Shown here piece by piece: positions 45,401 to 57,491 of a DNA stretch of 64,000 nucleotides. The position numbers and the translations under genes are program-made. Position 1 is the first letter of the stretch. Each line of letters starts with the position of its first letter. The stretch is from Myrica gale. Lineage: Eukaryota > Streptophyta > Magnoliopsida > Fagales > Myricaceae. Location: the NCBI GenBank assembly GCA_963930655.1, contig OZ005605.1:9245501-9309500 (forward strand), in the 5' to 3' direction. The notes beneath the pieces were generated by a model. That model ran no database searches and was not told the origin of the DNA. It saw nothing but the letters and a program-made list of their open reading frames with translations.

Positions 45401-46215
45401 AAGGGGCACTGGTCGGTACCGTACCATCAAGATGGACTCCCATACCGAAGGACAAATGTGAGAAGGATGGGTGAATCCACGAGGCTGTGCAAACCACACT
45501 GAAGGACATTGAGAAGGTGTGGTGCCTCCAAGGGTCATGTCTAGCCACTGAAAGACAAATGAGAGAAGGTGCGCTAGCTGACCACATGTAAGATCTCCAA
45601 GGGAATTCGGGGACGGTTCCAAAGGGAACGCACAACCCTGACTTCAGGGGTTAAATGGAGCGAGCCCACAAGTAAAAGATATGAAATGGTTGTGAAAGGC
45701 CAAGAGTGGCACAAGTATGAATAAGTAATTTTCAAGGGCCTGTGGCCGAATTTAAGCAAGAGCATGTGCATATCCATGACATGCATGTGCATCACTTATC
45801 AAGTTCTCTTCTTTCATGATTAAGCAAGCATAAGTCAAGAGCATGTTTCAAAGTTATGTATTTCCCTTACTGAGTCTTTTTGACTCACGTTTTTAAAAAT
45901 TGTGTCATTCCAGATGCCACAGGTGAAGAGAGTCAGGAGGACTACCTGACTTAGAAGGACCCAGATGTTATTCTTATTTTGATTTATGGTGACCTGATCG
46001 ATGAGATCCGTCACTAGTTGGATTCTAAAATATTATATATGTTTTGTATGCAAACTTAATGAGAACCCTGATTATGTAAGATTTAGCTCGAATCCCTCGC
46101 GATCTTGTATGTTTCCGCCGTAAGCACGTAAGTAAGTAAGTAAGAACGCTGGAGCTATCCGGAGAATAGCTAGCGGCTGTCACGGTTCCTGCGGGGTGCC
46201 GTTCGGGGCGTGACA
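42437..46215 (+). mobile_element. 3' LTR of Tekay fragment (family A), 3779 bp
   Basis: Starts TGTAAGACCCCGAAG after the polypurine tract and ends CGTTCGGGGCGTGACA. It contains an AAGAAGAAG tract near 43690, a TATATATATA run near 45100, the GGTCGGTACCGTACC block at 45412, and CTGAGTCTTTTTGACTCACG near 45872. It is the anchor that links the otherwise anonymous family A solo LTRs to a pol sequence. The 100-103 codon frames at 43355-43758 are purine-rich LTR sequence, not genes. Confidence 0.88.
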
Positions 46216-46795
46216 ACTTATCTTAAGATAATGGTTCTAGCCTATCTCTACGATAGCCACATTAACTTATTACACTATGATAAGCAAATGTGCTTATCAT
46301 TTTAAACTCTCTTAAAACTTTATCATATGCCTAGTAGCTTATCATCTAATATTCTAATGATAATTCAAACTACTAATTTAGGTCACATAATAATAATATA
46401 TGCCACCTATTAATGACACACAAAAATATTCAAATACTTAAAAGAAATTCATGATTTTTCATTTAATTATTTTCGGCCAATATATATAAATCTTTAATCA
46501 TATTTTAATTTTATGGACTATGAAATATATACCAAGCAAATGAAAAATATAAATTCATAAGAGAAAATTTCCTTGCAAGTTTCGGCTTTTAGGGAAATAA
46601 AATTTAACTTGCACAAAACTTCCATAATAAAAGAAAATTATTTAGAGAAAAATTTATGAAATAAAATCTCATATTAATTAATGTACCTTAACATACAGCT
46701 TAGGTCATACATTAGCCAAAAATATGGCCCCATATTTAAAATTAAAGCTAATACCTAGAAAATGACTAAAGAAATAATCGGGGTCTCACAGAATG

Positions 46796-47235
46796 AATTG
46801 TGATATAGCGCCGAATAAGCCATTTCTCTATTCCCGACTCGAAATCCATAAAGGACTTTAAGGGAGAGAAAATAGGGGCCCTATACCATACATCCTGCTG
46901 CCTCGGGACAACCGCACCCTAAAAAATCGAATAAACGATACATAGACAAGTAAATCCCTTATGAATTCCAAGGTACTTCTTTACTTTAATTTAATTGAAT
47001 TTTAATTTAATTAATGATTAAGGGGATTTATCATTCAAAGGGACCTAGACTACTCAAGAATTTTAGATTTCATTTATTTTATGTCATAATTTATAGTTGA
47101 ATAAAAAATTCAGAAAATAAAATCTAAACAAAATCTATAAAAAAGAAAAGAAAAAAAAAGAATGAATTAATGAAATGTTGCTTGGTCTTAATTGGAAACA
47201 TGAGTAAAGAGTAGACTTTTCGTTCTTTTTTTGGG
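46796..47235. other. organelle-derived DNA, unassigned part
   Basis: Continuation of 38074-38557 after removing the solo LTR and one GAATG. It contains AT-rich spacer-like sequence leading into ycf1. Probably plastid single-copy spacer or mitochondrial DNA. Confidence 0.45.
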
Positions 47236-47326
47236 AGGGGGGAAGGAGGATCCGGACAAAATTGATGAAACAGAAGAGATCCGAAAGGAAAAAACAAAGG
47301 ATGAATTCCACTTTAAAGAGACATAC
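47236..47326 (+). pseudogene. ycf1: nuclear copy of plastid ycf1, fragment
   Basis: Plus-strand [27 protein letters not shown] corresponds to a conserved part of ycf1 (Tic214), with short gaps relative to the usual ...[22 protein letters not shown]. It is interrupted at 47327 by an LTR. ycf1 and ndhI both lie in or near the plastid small single-copy region, but here they are separated by other sequence. Confidence 0.75.
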
Positions 47327-48884
47327 TGTCACGCCCCGAACGCCATCCAGCATGGGACCGTGACAGCCGCGAGCAATCCCCCGGAAAGCTCCAGTGTTCG
47401 TACATACATACTTACAGCGGAATATACAGAATCGCGAGAGAAGCGAGCCAACTCATATCATGATTAAAGTTCTCAATAAACTTGCATCTTAATATATACA
47501 TATCATGTTCAACACCTAACAAGTGACGGATCTAATCGATCAAGTCACAATAACAAAACATAGAAATGATTTTTCCTTCTAAGTCAGGTAGTCCTCCTGA
47601 CTTCCTTCTCCTGAGGCATCTGGAATGACACAATTTTAAAAATGTGAGTCAAAAAGACTCAGTAAGGGATAAACATAACTTTAAAACATGCTCTTGACTT
47701 GTACTTGTTTAATCATGGGAAAACATAATTCATGATGCACATGCATGTCATGGTATGCATATGCAATTGCTTGTAGAGACATAAACTTGTTCTTGAAATT
47801 GGCCCCAAACCCTTGAAAACATTTCCTTCATAACTTGTAGGCTACTTACGCTCCATTTAACCCCTGGAGTCCGGGTTGTACGTTCCCATCGGAACCGTCT
47901 CCCTTACCCTTGGGGACTTTCATTTGGTCGAGCTAGCCCGTAGTTGCCCCAGGCCTGATGGCTAGACACGGCCCTTGGAGGCCCACACCTTCTCATTGTC
48001 CTTCAGTGTGGTTTGCACAGCCTCTTAGGATTCACCCATCCTTCTCGCATTCGTCCTTCGGTATGGGTGTCCATCATGATGGTACGGTACCGACCAGAGC
48101 CCCTTGACTTAACTTATCTTTCCATAAACTTTCCATATGACATTGCATAAAAATTCACTTTAGAAAAATCATGCAATGGTCATGCTATGCCATGCTTGCT
48201 CGAAATGTCATGCTTGTTCATGAATCAATGCAATGTGTCATTCCAGTTTTCATAAAAGTGTAAGTTTCTACTTACAAGTTCCACTTACAATCCACTTACC
48301 TTGGTCTCTTTGATAAAGATACGAAGATCGCCTACAAGCGATTCAAACACTTCTTAGTGCTAGGAATTGTACATAATCATACAAGATAATTATTTGTATT
48401 TTAATCGGTTTTTCCCAAAAATATATTTATGAAAATATTATATTATTCTCAAAGGTTTACATAGAAAATCTTTTTAAACATTCTTGCTTAGGTTTCTAAT
48501 TAGCAAGCTAATTGCTCTATAATCAAATCCTAATCTTTCCTTTATGTCCACATTAAACTAGGTCTTTAAGTTCATCAATTACTAACCCTAATCATAATTA
48601 ATCCTTGGCTTGACATTTGATCTCTATGCAACCCGAAAACATAAGCTTTATTTTGATCACCATAGGTTTCGGCCAACCTAATTAAATTCTTAATCTATAC
48701 TTAAACATCACAAGGTTTTGCTAATCTTTTTAACCCGAACCTTTAAGCCTATATCCTTGTTTTCCTCTTACTTATATGGTGTGTTTGAACTTAAGCTTTA
48801 ATCCTCTAATCCATTTGGCCATAACCCTAATTTCATTTATCACAAGTAAATATAATTTCATTGTTATAGGCTTGCCATTAGGTG
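47327..48884 (-). mobile_element. gypsy LTR (family A), minus strand, truncated
   Basis: Starts TGTCACGCCCCGAACGCC directly in ycf1 sequence (left target site CATAC, 47322-47326). It runs through GACTCAGTAAGGG near 47657 and GGTACGGTACCGACC at 48081, and is close to the copy at 38558-40240. Similarity stops near 48884, so the LTR start side is missing. It is nearly the same as the 38558 copy, suggesting recent relatedness. Confidence 0.8.
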
Positions 48885-48997
48885 ATAGAAAACCTAATTC
48901 CCTTCCCCCTCTCCTTCGCGACCCTCCTCACTCCTCATTCCTTAGTCCTCATAGTCACTCCCTCAGCTCTCTTTCTCTCTGTTCGTCTGCCATTAGT
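48885..48997. other. CT-rich unassigned segment
   Basis: A pyrimidine-rich stretch (CTCAGCTCTCTTTCTCTCTG). It resembles a plant leader sequence, but I could not connect it to a coding region. Confidence 0.3.
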
Positions 48998-49033
48998 TGT
49001 TGGCTTTTATGCACAATCGAGCTTTTGATGATT
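48998..49033 (+). mobile_element. start of copia LTR D, 36-bp remnant
   Basis: TGTTGGCTTTTATGCACAAT and following bases match 915-950. Cut at 49034 by a sequence starting TGTCATACCCCGAGC. Confidence 0.6.
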
Positions 49034-49592
49034 TGTCATACCCCGAGCTTTTAACATCACATGCATATGATTTATAATATTGTGTGTATGAGCAGTACGT
49101 TTAGGGGATACTTAATGACTAAGAGAGATTATTTAGAACATGAGATACTAAGTTCGAAACCTTGCTTAGGACATGATATAGTGAGAATTGGAGTTCACAT
49201 GCAATTGAGTTATTGTTGAGGAAGTTGAGGATCACGTATTAGATCAATATAATTTTGTAAGCTCATCGGTCGTTTCAGTCTCGAAACCTTGATTAGGACA
49301 TGATTTAGCGAGATTTGGAGTTCCCGTACAACTAGGTTGTTGTTCAGAATGTTGAGGAGTTTGTATTGGATCAATAAAATTGTTTAAGCAAGTATGATGT
49401 TTTATTCTCGAAAACCGAACCATATGATTTTTTTCTTTTAATATGTTGGGGAATCATCCACGAGATTATGGTTCAAATCTGGAGACTTTTTATTTTTCAG
49501 AAGAAAGTAAAACGTTTTTTGGAAGCAAAATAGGTTGATTAGTGAACATCATTGGAATTTGAGGATTAGTGAAACTTAGCCAATTAATTTTG
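49034..49592 (+). mobile_element. possible gypsy-like LTR start with internal tandem repeat
   Basis: TGTCATACCCCGAGC has the form of a gypsy LTR start. A ~110-bp block beginning CGAAACCTTG.TTAGGACATGA is repeated at 49153-49262 and 49280-49389 with about 80% similarity. No LTR end was identified. Confidence 0.4.
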
Positions 49593-49930
49593 GATAGAGA
49601 TGAATTATGGATCGAGATGAAATGTGGATAGAGACGAATTATGGATCGAGATGAATTGTGAATAGAGATGAATTATGGATCGAGGTAAATTGTGGATATA
49701 TATGAATTACGGATAGAGATAAATTGTGGATAGAGATAAATTATGGATAAAGATGAATTGTGGATAGAGATAAATTATGGATAGAGATTAATTGTGGATA
49801 TAGATGACTTGTGGATAGAGATAAATTGTGGATAGATATGAATTGTGGAGAGATGAATTGTTGATACAGATGACTTGCGGATAAAGATAAATTGTGGATA
49901 GAGATGCATTGTGGATAGAGATGACTTGCG
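49593..49930 (+). repeat. 17-bp minisatellite, about 20 copies
   Basis: The unit is GATAGAGATGAATTGTG with variants (GATCGAG.., ..AAATTATG, ..GACTTGTG). Twenty units span 338 bp, two of them one base short. Because 17 is not a multiple of 3, it does not encode a repeated peptide. Confidence 0.95.
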
Positions 49931-51480
49931 GATTGCTTTTGTTAAGTTGCTAATTTTTTAAGCACCTGCCTCATTGTCTTCTTCAAGTTGTTGATTGAGA
50001 TAAAAAAAGGTGTTTCATATTCCAATTCATGCTAAATAATTATAGTTGAGTTTGTGCTGTGTGACTTCAATAATTTTAGTTACACTTGCATGGCCTTTGG
50101 GACAGATCCCAGTGGTGTCTGGTTAGCATGTGTATGGTTCCTCATTATGTCTACTTAGCATGTTTAGTTGTAATCTGCATGTTTAATTTGCATTTGTATT
50201 TTTAGTTATTTTCTTCTCCACATACTAACATCACAACAAATAGTGTAAATTTCCATTTGCATTATGGTAAGTCACGTGTACCTTCTGTGTAAAGCATGGT
50301 AGGTCTTGTTCTAGGAAAATCATGGGGGAGGTTTCAAATGTTAGCACAAAGTATGTTGGAGTTCAAAAAGATATCATCATTTTATTTATATGTTGTTGGA
50401 TTTGGAGAAGAAATCAGCCACGTTCAAGCGAATAAAAAAAGGTATAAACTTCCCGTGAAGAAGAAGGGGCAATGGACAAAGGGAAACAAGCTTTTGAAGA
50501 AGAAGAAGAAGAAGAAGAAGAGGAGCTTGAAAGTTTCAAACCTGATTCAATTTTTGATAAGGTTGTGAGCGGGGAAGATGATGTATTAGAAGATGTTGGG
50601 GATAATAGAAGACATAACTTCTGGATGTATTTGCCTAGTTCTCCTAAAGTCTCAAACTTCCAATAACCTAAGAAAATAACAATAGAAGAGGTCATAAAAT
50701 GTCATTCGAAAAGGACTTACAACTTGAACTTCCTAGCTACAGAGCAAATATAATTCCACAAATGGTACTATTGTTTACTTATTTAGTACTATTTCTGCAA
50801 GCATTCATGACTGACAGCGGAGAAGACAATGGGTTGTATTGAATTATTGGTTTGATAATCTGTATATCAACAGAAAAGGATGTGGAAAATTCAGTACAAT
50901 ATACATCAATGCCTAATATGAAGCACAACATACATCAATGAGCCATTTTTTAAACCTCAAGTACAACTCGAAGCATACTTTTGTATAATCGTGTTCTCAT
51001 ATATTCCTTTCTCAAGAAACAACACACATGTTGCTTTCTCGGGATATTCCTTTCTCAGGAAACATACAGGCAAGTCAAGTTTAATCCACAGAACATACTA
51101 AGATTGCAGCAGAAATCACAACATGAATCCACAGAAGATACTACATTGTAACTTGACAGAACGGTTATGCAATAGAAACTAAGACTAAAGCAGAAATCTC
51201 TTTCTTTCAAACCTATTCGCAAGCCCTAACAGATTAAGGACTTATTTACAAACAAATTCAAGGGAATAGGGAAGGATTAATCAAATTACCTTGCGAATCG
51301 GAGAAGAAAAGTTCTAACCCTAATAGCCGCACTTCTTGCGTGGAGTTCTGACAGGGTGGGTGGTGTTTCAGACAGCAATGAAGATGATGGTTTTTTGCTT
51401 CAGACACCAATGAAGGCAAAAGAGGCTAAGTTTCAAAACGCACCGACTTGTGTTTCTTATGTCCGAATGATTTTCAATGT
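49931..51480. other. unassigned stretch with a Glu-rich short ORF
   Basis: No transposon ends or conserved domain identified. A 64-codon frame at 50472-50666 (MDKGKQAFEEEE..., KPDSIFDKVVSGEDDVLEDV) is driven by a (GAA)8 run at 50500-50523, but its C-terminal half looks protein-like. It could be a decayed exon. Not supported as a gene. Confidence 0.3.
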
Positions 51481-51694
51481 AATGAATGGGGGCAGTTTGG
51501 TATTTGCATTATGGGTGTGCTCACGTGTTTATCACGTGTGATAGAAAACATACAACGGTAACGGAAAATCTGGGTTCAAAACGTATTTGCAACAGTTATG
51601 TAAGATTATGGTGCTGAGTTGCCACGAGTTCAAGTTCAGGTGTATTTTTGGAATTAGTGGCATAGTTCGTGGAGGTATTTGCAATTAACCCAAT
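51480..51694. mobile_element. Mutator-like MITE terminus (one end)
   Basis: The sequence up to GGTATTTGCAATTAACCC at about 51690 resembles the end of a common plant Mutator-type MITE (complement GGGTTAATTGCAAATACC). The opposite end was not found, so extent and family are tentative. Confidence 0.35.
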
Positions 51695-52609
51695 TTAAAA
51701 ATAGAGGTAAAGTCTTAGTTAGCCCCTATGTTTGGGCAAAATCAAGTTGCTACCCTTATTTTTCAATCCAACAATTTGAGAACCCTTTCTTTAAAAATCT
51801 GTCAATCTTCGCCCCTGTCTAAATTATCCTTCAAATGAGACGGTTTTTCGTTCATGTGGATCACACTTGTCTTTCTTTCATCTGAAATGACCAACTACCC
51901 TTGGGCCTATGTAGAAACTCCACTTTTAAAATGCAATCCTTTCGGTATCTAAAGTTCGCAGCAAGCGGCCAAGTCTCTCATATTCTACATAACCACAGAC
52001 AATAAAAAAGAAGACCCTCATGTTCAATCTCTCACGGAAACCGAAACGTTGGAGAAAAATAATTGTTTGCAAAACTGTGCATGTACTAATATGTATAGAA
52101 AGGCTGAATAAACTTCTGTTTGGTTCATAAGAAAATGGAGGAAAAGGAAAAAAATGTTAAATAAACAGAATCCAGATTGCCCATTCATTTCTGCTCTAGA
52201 GAGGGACAAGGAAATAGTGATTCACCTGTATAAAATCTGGAAAATAACTATTTGGCTAAGTTATGAACAAGATATGAAAAACTATGAAATTGTTAAGAAT
52301 GACTCTATTATACTCTATTTTCTTTGCAACCAAAGCATACTACAAACACCAAATGGTAAACTCGGTTTACTTCAATAAACTCAAACTGGAATCATCCCAG
52401 TTGAAAAATGAAGCTCAACATTGAGACACGCGACAACTTATATTGAGCCAAGAAGGAAAGAAGAGGAATAGTCAACGAATCAACTCAAAGTTCGACTTGC
52501 AGACAAGTTTGGAAACATGAAAACTAGCAAGAATTCATATACGTGTTGTTTTTCTTTTCGTTGTCAAAATTTAGTCCTAAGAGCAATTCATTTTGACGCA
52601 GATCATAAG

Positions 52610-55600
52610 TGTGAGACCCCAATTTTTACTATGTAGTTTAAGTTTTTCATAATTATTTCTTATGTATAAGAAATCGTTATTTTGATCTTCATTAAGGGAA
52701 TTGAGAGGCATTTAGGTGCTGAATGAAGAGGAGTTGCTGCATTGATTTAAAATTTGGATTAAGGAGATATCTCCCTTTTAGCACTTTTAGTCATTTTGTA
52801 AATTTATTTAAATATTATGTGGCTTGCAATTTTTAGTAGTGCATGTCTTCAGTAAGAGTGCTTTTAAATGATCAATGGGTTCAAAAGAAAAAGGGGGAGA
52901 AATGAGAAGTCACGTGGGAAGCAAAGACAAACAAAAAAAAAGAGAGGGAAGAAGAGCAGTACGTGAAGATGAGGAGGGGGAGGGCAAAGCTGTCTTTTCC
53001 TCCCCCAACTCATTTCACGCCTTCTCCTTCCCCCCCCTTCCGCATGTTTCATTTCTCATTTCCCCTTACACACACACAACAGAGAGAAAGAGAGAAGGAA
53101 GAGGAAAAAGCCAAGAGAAGAAGAATGAGAAAGAGAAAGAGGTGAGGTGAGGTGGAGTTCGGTTCTTGTTGACCGACCAAACCCCACTACCCCATTTCTC
53201 TCATTTTTCTTCTTGCTCGTTTTGATGGTTGTTGCTTCTGGTATCAACAATGCTAGGTCTTTTCCTTATCTACATGTTTTCTTTAAGGGTAGTATAGATC
53301 TTACATGAAACCATGGGGAGATATGGCTATATCTGGAAAAGGGCTCAAGAGAAACCATTTATGCACCCTAGGTGTTTGATAAAAACACCAAGAGAAGAGG
53401 GATAAATGCAATAGCTTTAGTTTGAGGATGGAATCATGATTTTGTTGTAAACTTTGAATTGGAGTTGTAAAAGTAGGAAGAATGTGAGAGAATAGTTGCT
53501 GTTAAGAGATGTTAAATTAGCCTTGGATGTTGGTTGTAACATGGAGATTGGGGTTTTGGTTGTTGGAGGTTTGGATGGTTGAAAAGATCATTGTTGTTGC
53601 TGAAATTAACCTCTTCAGATTTCAAGGCTCGAACAAGGAGTGTATTCTGATGCAATTGTGTTTATCCCTTGTTCTTAAGAGGATCCTAGATTGTAGGCCT
53701 AGGAAATAGGAAGATTTTAAGCCATACCTTGGGTGATTCCGGTAAGTATTGGGTGAATTATGCGTTTTTCAAGGCCCGGACGTCAAGCTGCCAGCAGCCT
53801 TACACGTCCAGAATGTTAGCCCATTTCGAATACCTTTTGAGTGATCAGTTTTAGTCCACATTTTACGAGTCTGATCTTGAATTTTAAGTTCATGAAAGAA
53901 GAACAAATGAAGGTAAATTTCGTGTGATTTAGAGGTGTAATGCATAAGTTGTGGTGTTTTGAAAATAGAGGGCCGAGCTGGAGGCAGCGGCAGAGCTGCC
54001 CTAGGATTTTCATCTGATTTGAAGTATTTTTTAAAATTTATAGTGATTCCGATGGCTGTGTTTTTTATCTTCAATCTTGAGCTATGAAAGGGGAATCGTT
54101 TAAAAGAAATTTCATGTAATTTGGAGCCAAGATTTTGAAGTTGTGAATCTTTGAAGTTGGAGACGTCGGGGCTGCTCGCTTGGATGTCCTCAGCAGCTTG
54201 CACTTTTGGGTAAATCCTCAGAGTGACAAACGAACTCAAAAGTACCTGGAATTTTGATATGCCATGAAAATAAGTGAAAGAATCGGTTTGGCATCCAAGC
54301 ATTTTGGCTTCAATAGCCTTAAGATAGAACCTTGCATGGTAAGACCACCTTTAGGAAGTTAAGATACACGGGTGATCTGATTTTGTATGATGTGCTGAAT
54401 TTAGTTGAATAATTACTCTCTATGCCTAGTAAACCTTAAATGACAATAGTATGACTCAATTGTAGGCAGGGTGCCACCGTAAGCTCAAGTGGATGGAGGT
54501 AAGGTTCGGTCATCTTCCATTCTTTAGAGTGAAACTCTTTCCTTTGGCCGAAACTTGCTATATTTGTCTCCTCTTGAGTATTTCTTGACTATAGAAGTTG
54601 TTGTGATGTGTTGTTGAGATTGGGTGTGTGAATTATGTTGATGGAGGAAGGGATTAAGGCCACGGATTTGGCTAATCTTTGAAGGAAGTGATGTTTTGAT
54701 TCTAACGTCGGATATTTTAACATGCATGTGGATAGGTTGTTGTTGGCCAAATCTCGTGACCCTACTGATCTATTTATTGCTTCTGATTTGAGATAGAATA
54801 TTGATGTTCAATGCAATATTTGGTTAAGCTATGGATAGATAATGTTGCATGTAGGACTGGTGGTCATTGTGGCCGAATATGTTGCTGCATGTCCTTAAAT
54901 TGAATTTTGAAGATGGTTTGTATTTGCTGATGAGAAAGGTGAGACTTTAGATGATGTAGGGCTTCGGTCAGTGGTTTTACTCAGGGAACAAATGTATTTA
55001 GAGATGAACTAACATGCATGTAAGTGAATTGTATGAAATTGGAAGAACTTAGCAATGCATGTTGGCCGATTGTCGTGATAAGTAACTTGTTGATTTGAGG
55101 CATTGTCTCTTGATGTTGCTTATTGATTAAGTATATTATAAGTTGGTTTTATAGTGGTTACATCAGCAAGCATATCACTCAAAGAATCAAGTTAGAAACC
55201 ATGTTTAGGTTGTTGGTATAGGGAGTTGTTAGTGACCTGTTTTTTGGCGTTCACGCTCGAGCGCCCTTAAGGAAATATGTTGGTCAGTGTCGTGCCGCTT
55301 GACCCGCGCTCAACAGGTGCTCGAGCGGCCTTGGAAGTTTTCATACAGAGAGTTGGCGCTCAACCGCCGCTCGAGCGAGGATTAATGGAAGTTGGACAGT
55401 GAGTTGACGCTCGACCGATGCTAGACAGGCGCTCGAGTGGGCCCTGTTAAAATTCCATATATGATGAATTTGGAGTTCCAATTGAAGACTTGTGAACTCT
55501 AGCATTGAGGATAGTTGAATAAACTTAGTTATGAAGCTATTGAGGTTGGGATGGTGGGAAATTCATTAATAGGCTTGAAATCATTGATGTTTGGGAAGAG

Positions 55601-56957
55601 CAAGTGTATCTAGTTGAATGAGTATTTCTTATGACCTCTTTAGCAACCGTATAAGAGATGTTTTTATACTTGTTGTCTTTCCTCATTCATTTTACAAAAG
55701 CTAGTTAAGTAACATTTTGTGAATGAAATCGTATTTCATTTATATGTACTTTTAGAAAACCAAATAATTACAAGTATTTATTGAATGTTATTAAATTCTT
55801 AAGCATCTAAGTGAGATATTTGAATCGCTCGTAGGCGAACTCCATACCAATACTCAAAGGAGACCAAGGTAAGTGGAGTAAGTATAAACTTATATTTTTA
55901 CAAAACTGGAATGGATACACATCATTGTTTTACATGAACAGGCATGCCATCACAAGCAAGCATGAACTCTCATTTTATCAAACATGACATGATATGAGCA
56001 TTTGCATGAAAGCATGAAAGAAGTCTTTATGCAAATGGAAGTATGAGAGTTTTTATGACAAGTTAAGCAAGCGGCTCTGGTCGGTACCGTACCAGTTAAG
56101 AAGGTGCATCCATACTGAAGGACGTTTACGTGAAGGGTGGATGTCATCTAGGGCACCCATACTGAAGGATGCTTGCAAGAAGGATAGGTAACTCTTGAGG
56201 TATGTGCAACCACAGTGAAGGATGTTTGCAAGAAGGTGTGGACCTCCAAGGGTCTTGTCTAGCCACTGAAGGACGAATGCGAGAAAGTGTGCTAGCTCGA
56301 CCAAATGTAAGGTCCCTAAGGGAAATAGGGGATAATTCCAACGGGAACTCACAACCCTGACTTCAAGGGTAAATGGAGCGTATGTAGCCCACAAGTCAAG
56401 AAGAAAATACTTTCCAAGGACCACGTGTCATTTTAAGTTCAAGATCATGTGTTTTCAAGATCATGAATGTTACAAGTGCAAGCTTACATTTTCAAGAACA
56501 AGTACATGTGCATATGCAACCATGAAGCATGCATGTGCATCAAGATTTACGTTTACTCATGATATTCAAGTTCAAGTCATAAACTCATGTTTACAAGTTT
56601 AAGTTTTCCCTTACTAAGTCTTTTGACTCACAGTTTTCAAAATGTTTCATTCCAGATGTTTCAGGTGAAGGGAGTCAGGAAGATTACCCGTCTTGAAGGA
56701 AATGAACTCTATGTATTTTTGATGTTATGACTTTGATCGATGTGATCAGTCATTTAGATAATGGGTAGTTATGTGATATGTAAATTCAATGCTACTCCTC
56801 TTTTTGAAGTCTATTATGAAGTTAAGTTATTAAGAGTTCGCTGGCCCGTCTCTCTCTCGATCTTTATTCCGCTGTTATGATCAAGTTCGCTGGAGCTTTC
56901 TATAGGGATTGCTCGCGGCTGTCATTGTCCCTACGGGATTGCGTTCGGGGCGTGACA
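52610..56957 (+). mobile_element. solo LTR, gypsy (family A), 4348 bp
   Basis: Starts TGTGAGACCCCAATT and ends CGTTCGGGGCGTGACA, with a perfect 5-bp target duplication ATAAG (52605-52609, 56958-56962). It differs from the 10461 copy by a block of CGCTCGAGCG-type sites at 55254-55440. The purine-rich tract near 53080-53140 occupies the microsatellite position. No internal coding sequence. Confidence 0.93.
55254..55440. repeat. CGCTCGAGCG array in LTR A
   Basis: CGCTCGAGCG at 55254-55263 and near 55369, TGCTCGAGCGG near 55318, GCGCTCGAGTGG near 55428, with CGCTCAAC and CGCTCGACC partial copies between. Spacers include TTTTCATACAGAGAGTTGG. An equivalent array is in the copy at 62300-62500. Confidence 0.85.
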
Positions 56958-57066
56958 ATAAGAATAAGCATTAGGCGAAAAAGAGTCGTAACAACTGCAT
57001 TTAGAATGGAGAGGAGAAGAGAGACATTGAGAGACTTACATTAACGGTTTTGGCTAGAAAGAAAAA

Positions 57067-57270
57067 ATGATGAAGTTTTGCAATCAGCGAAAAATTCAAT
57101 CGTTGAAGAAGGCAGTTGATGAAATTGAGCCAGAGAAACAACAGCTTATGGAATCAGTGGGAGAGAGATATAAATATGACAAAGGCCTCGCTTACCGTTC
57201 TAGTTATGAAACCTTTGTGAGAGAGAGAGAGAAAGAGCATGGAGAGTATGAAGACGAAAATGGAATCTAA
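57067..57270 (+). CDS. short charged ORF inside Mutator-type element
   Basis: Sixty-seven codons from ATG to TAA: MMKFCNQRKIQSLKKAVDEI then EPEKQQLMESVGERYKYDKG and a Glu/Arg-rich tail. The composition suggests a helical or coiled-coil segment. It lies between the nested LTR and the right terminal repeat. It could be a captured host exon (Pack-MULE type) or chance. I do not recognise it. Confidence 0.3.
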   Translation: MMKFCNQRKIQSLKKAVDEIEPEKQQLMESVGERYKYDKGLAYRSSYETFVREREKEHGEYEDENGI

Positions 57271-57491
57271 TTGAAAAGAGAATGACAGCTTGGTCCTTTC
57301 AGATAGAAGAGAGGCATGTGAGACACACGTGGACGAAAAATCGTCTCATTTGACATAGAATTTAGACATGGGGCGAAGATTGATAGGTTTTGAAACATAT
57401 GGGTCTCAAATTGTTGGATTGAAAAATAAAGATATCAACTTGATTTTTGCCCAAACATAGGGGCTAATTATGACTTTACACCTTAAAAATA

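Larger units (their letters stand above)
41106..46215 (+). mobile_element. 3' part of a Tekay-type chromovirus (pol end, extra ORF, 3' LTR)
   Basis: It comprises the end of pol, a 280-codon extra ORF, a polypurine tract and a family A 3' LTR. Everything upstream (5' LTR, gag, most of pol) is deleted, together with about 800 bp of the LTR it landed in. The right target duplication should be ACTTA (46216-46220), but its partner is lost. The LTR sequence shows that family A LTRs belong to this lineage. Confidence 0.8.
38558..46790 (-). mobile_element. solo LTR, gypsy (family A), split by a nested element
   Basis: On the plus strand it starts TGTCATGCCCCGAACAGC and ends ATCGGGGTCTCACA, with a perfect 5-bp target duplication GAATG (38553-38557, 46791-46795) inside organelle-derived DNA. 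LTR sequence occupies 38558 to about 41105 and 46216-46790. Compared with the copy at 19737-23750, about 800 bp corresponding to 22320-23120 is missing at the junction. The interval 41106-46215 is a plus-strand Tekay fragment. Confidence 0.88.
51704..57482. mobile_element. Mutator-type element with ~200-bp terminal inverted repeats, split by a solo LTR
   Basis: The left end GAGGTAAAGTCTTAGTTAGC and the complement of the right end GGTGTAAAGTCATAATTAGC start inverted repeats of about 200 bp (both contain CCCCTATGTTTGGGCAAAA and CAATCCAACAATTTGAGA). The target duplication is a perfect 9-bp TTAAAAATA (51695-51703, 57483-57491). Without the nested solo LTR (52610-56957) and its duplication it is about 1.4 kb. 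It lacks a transposase and is therefore non-autonomous. The interior holds one short ORF (57067-57270). Confidence 0.9.
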
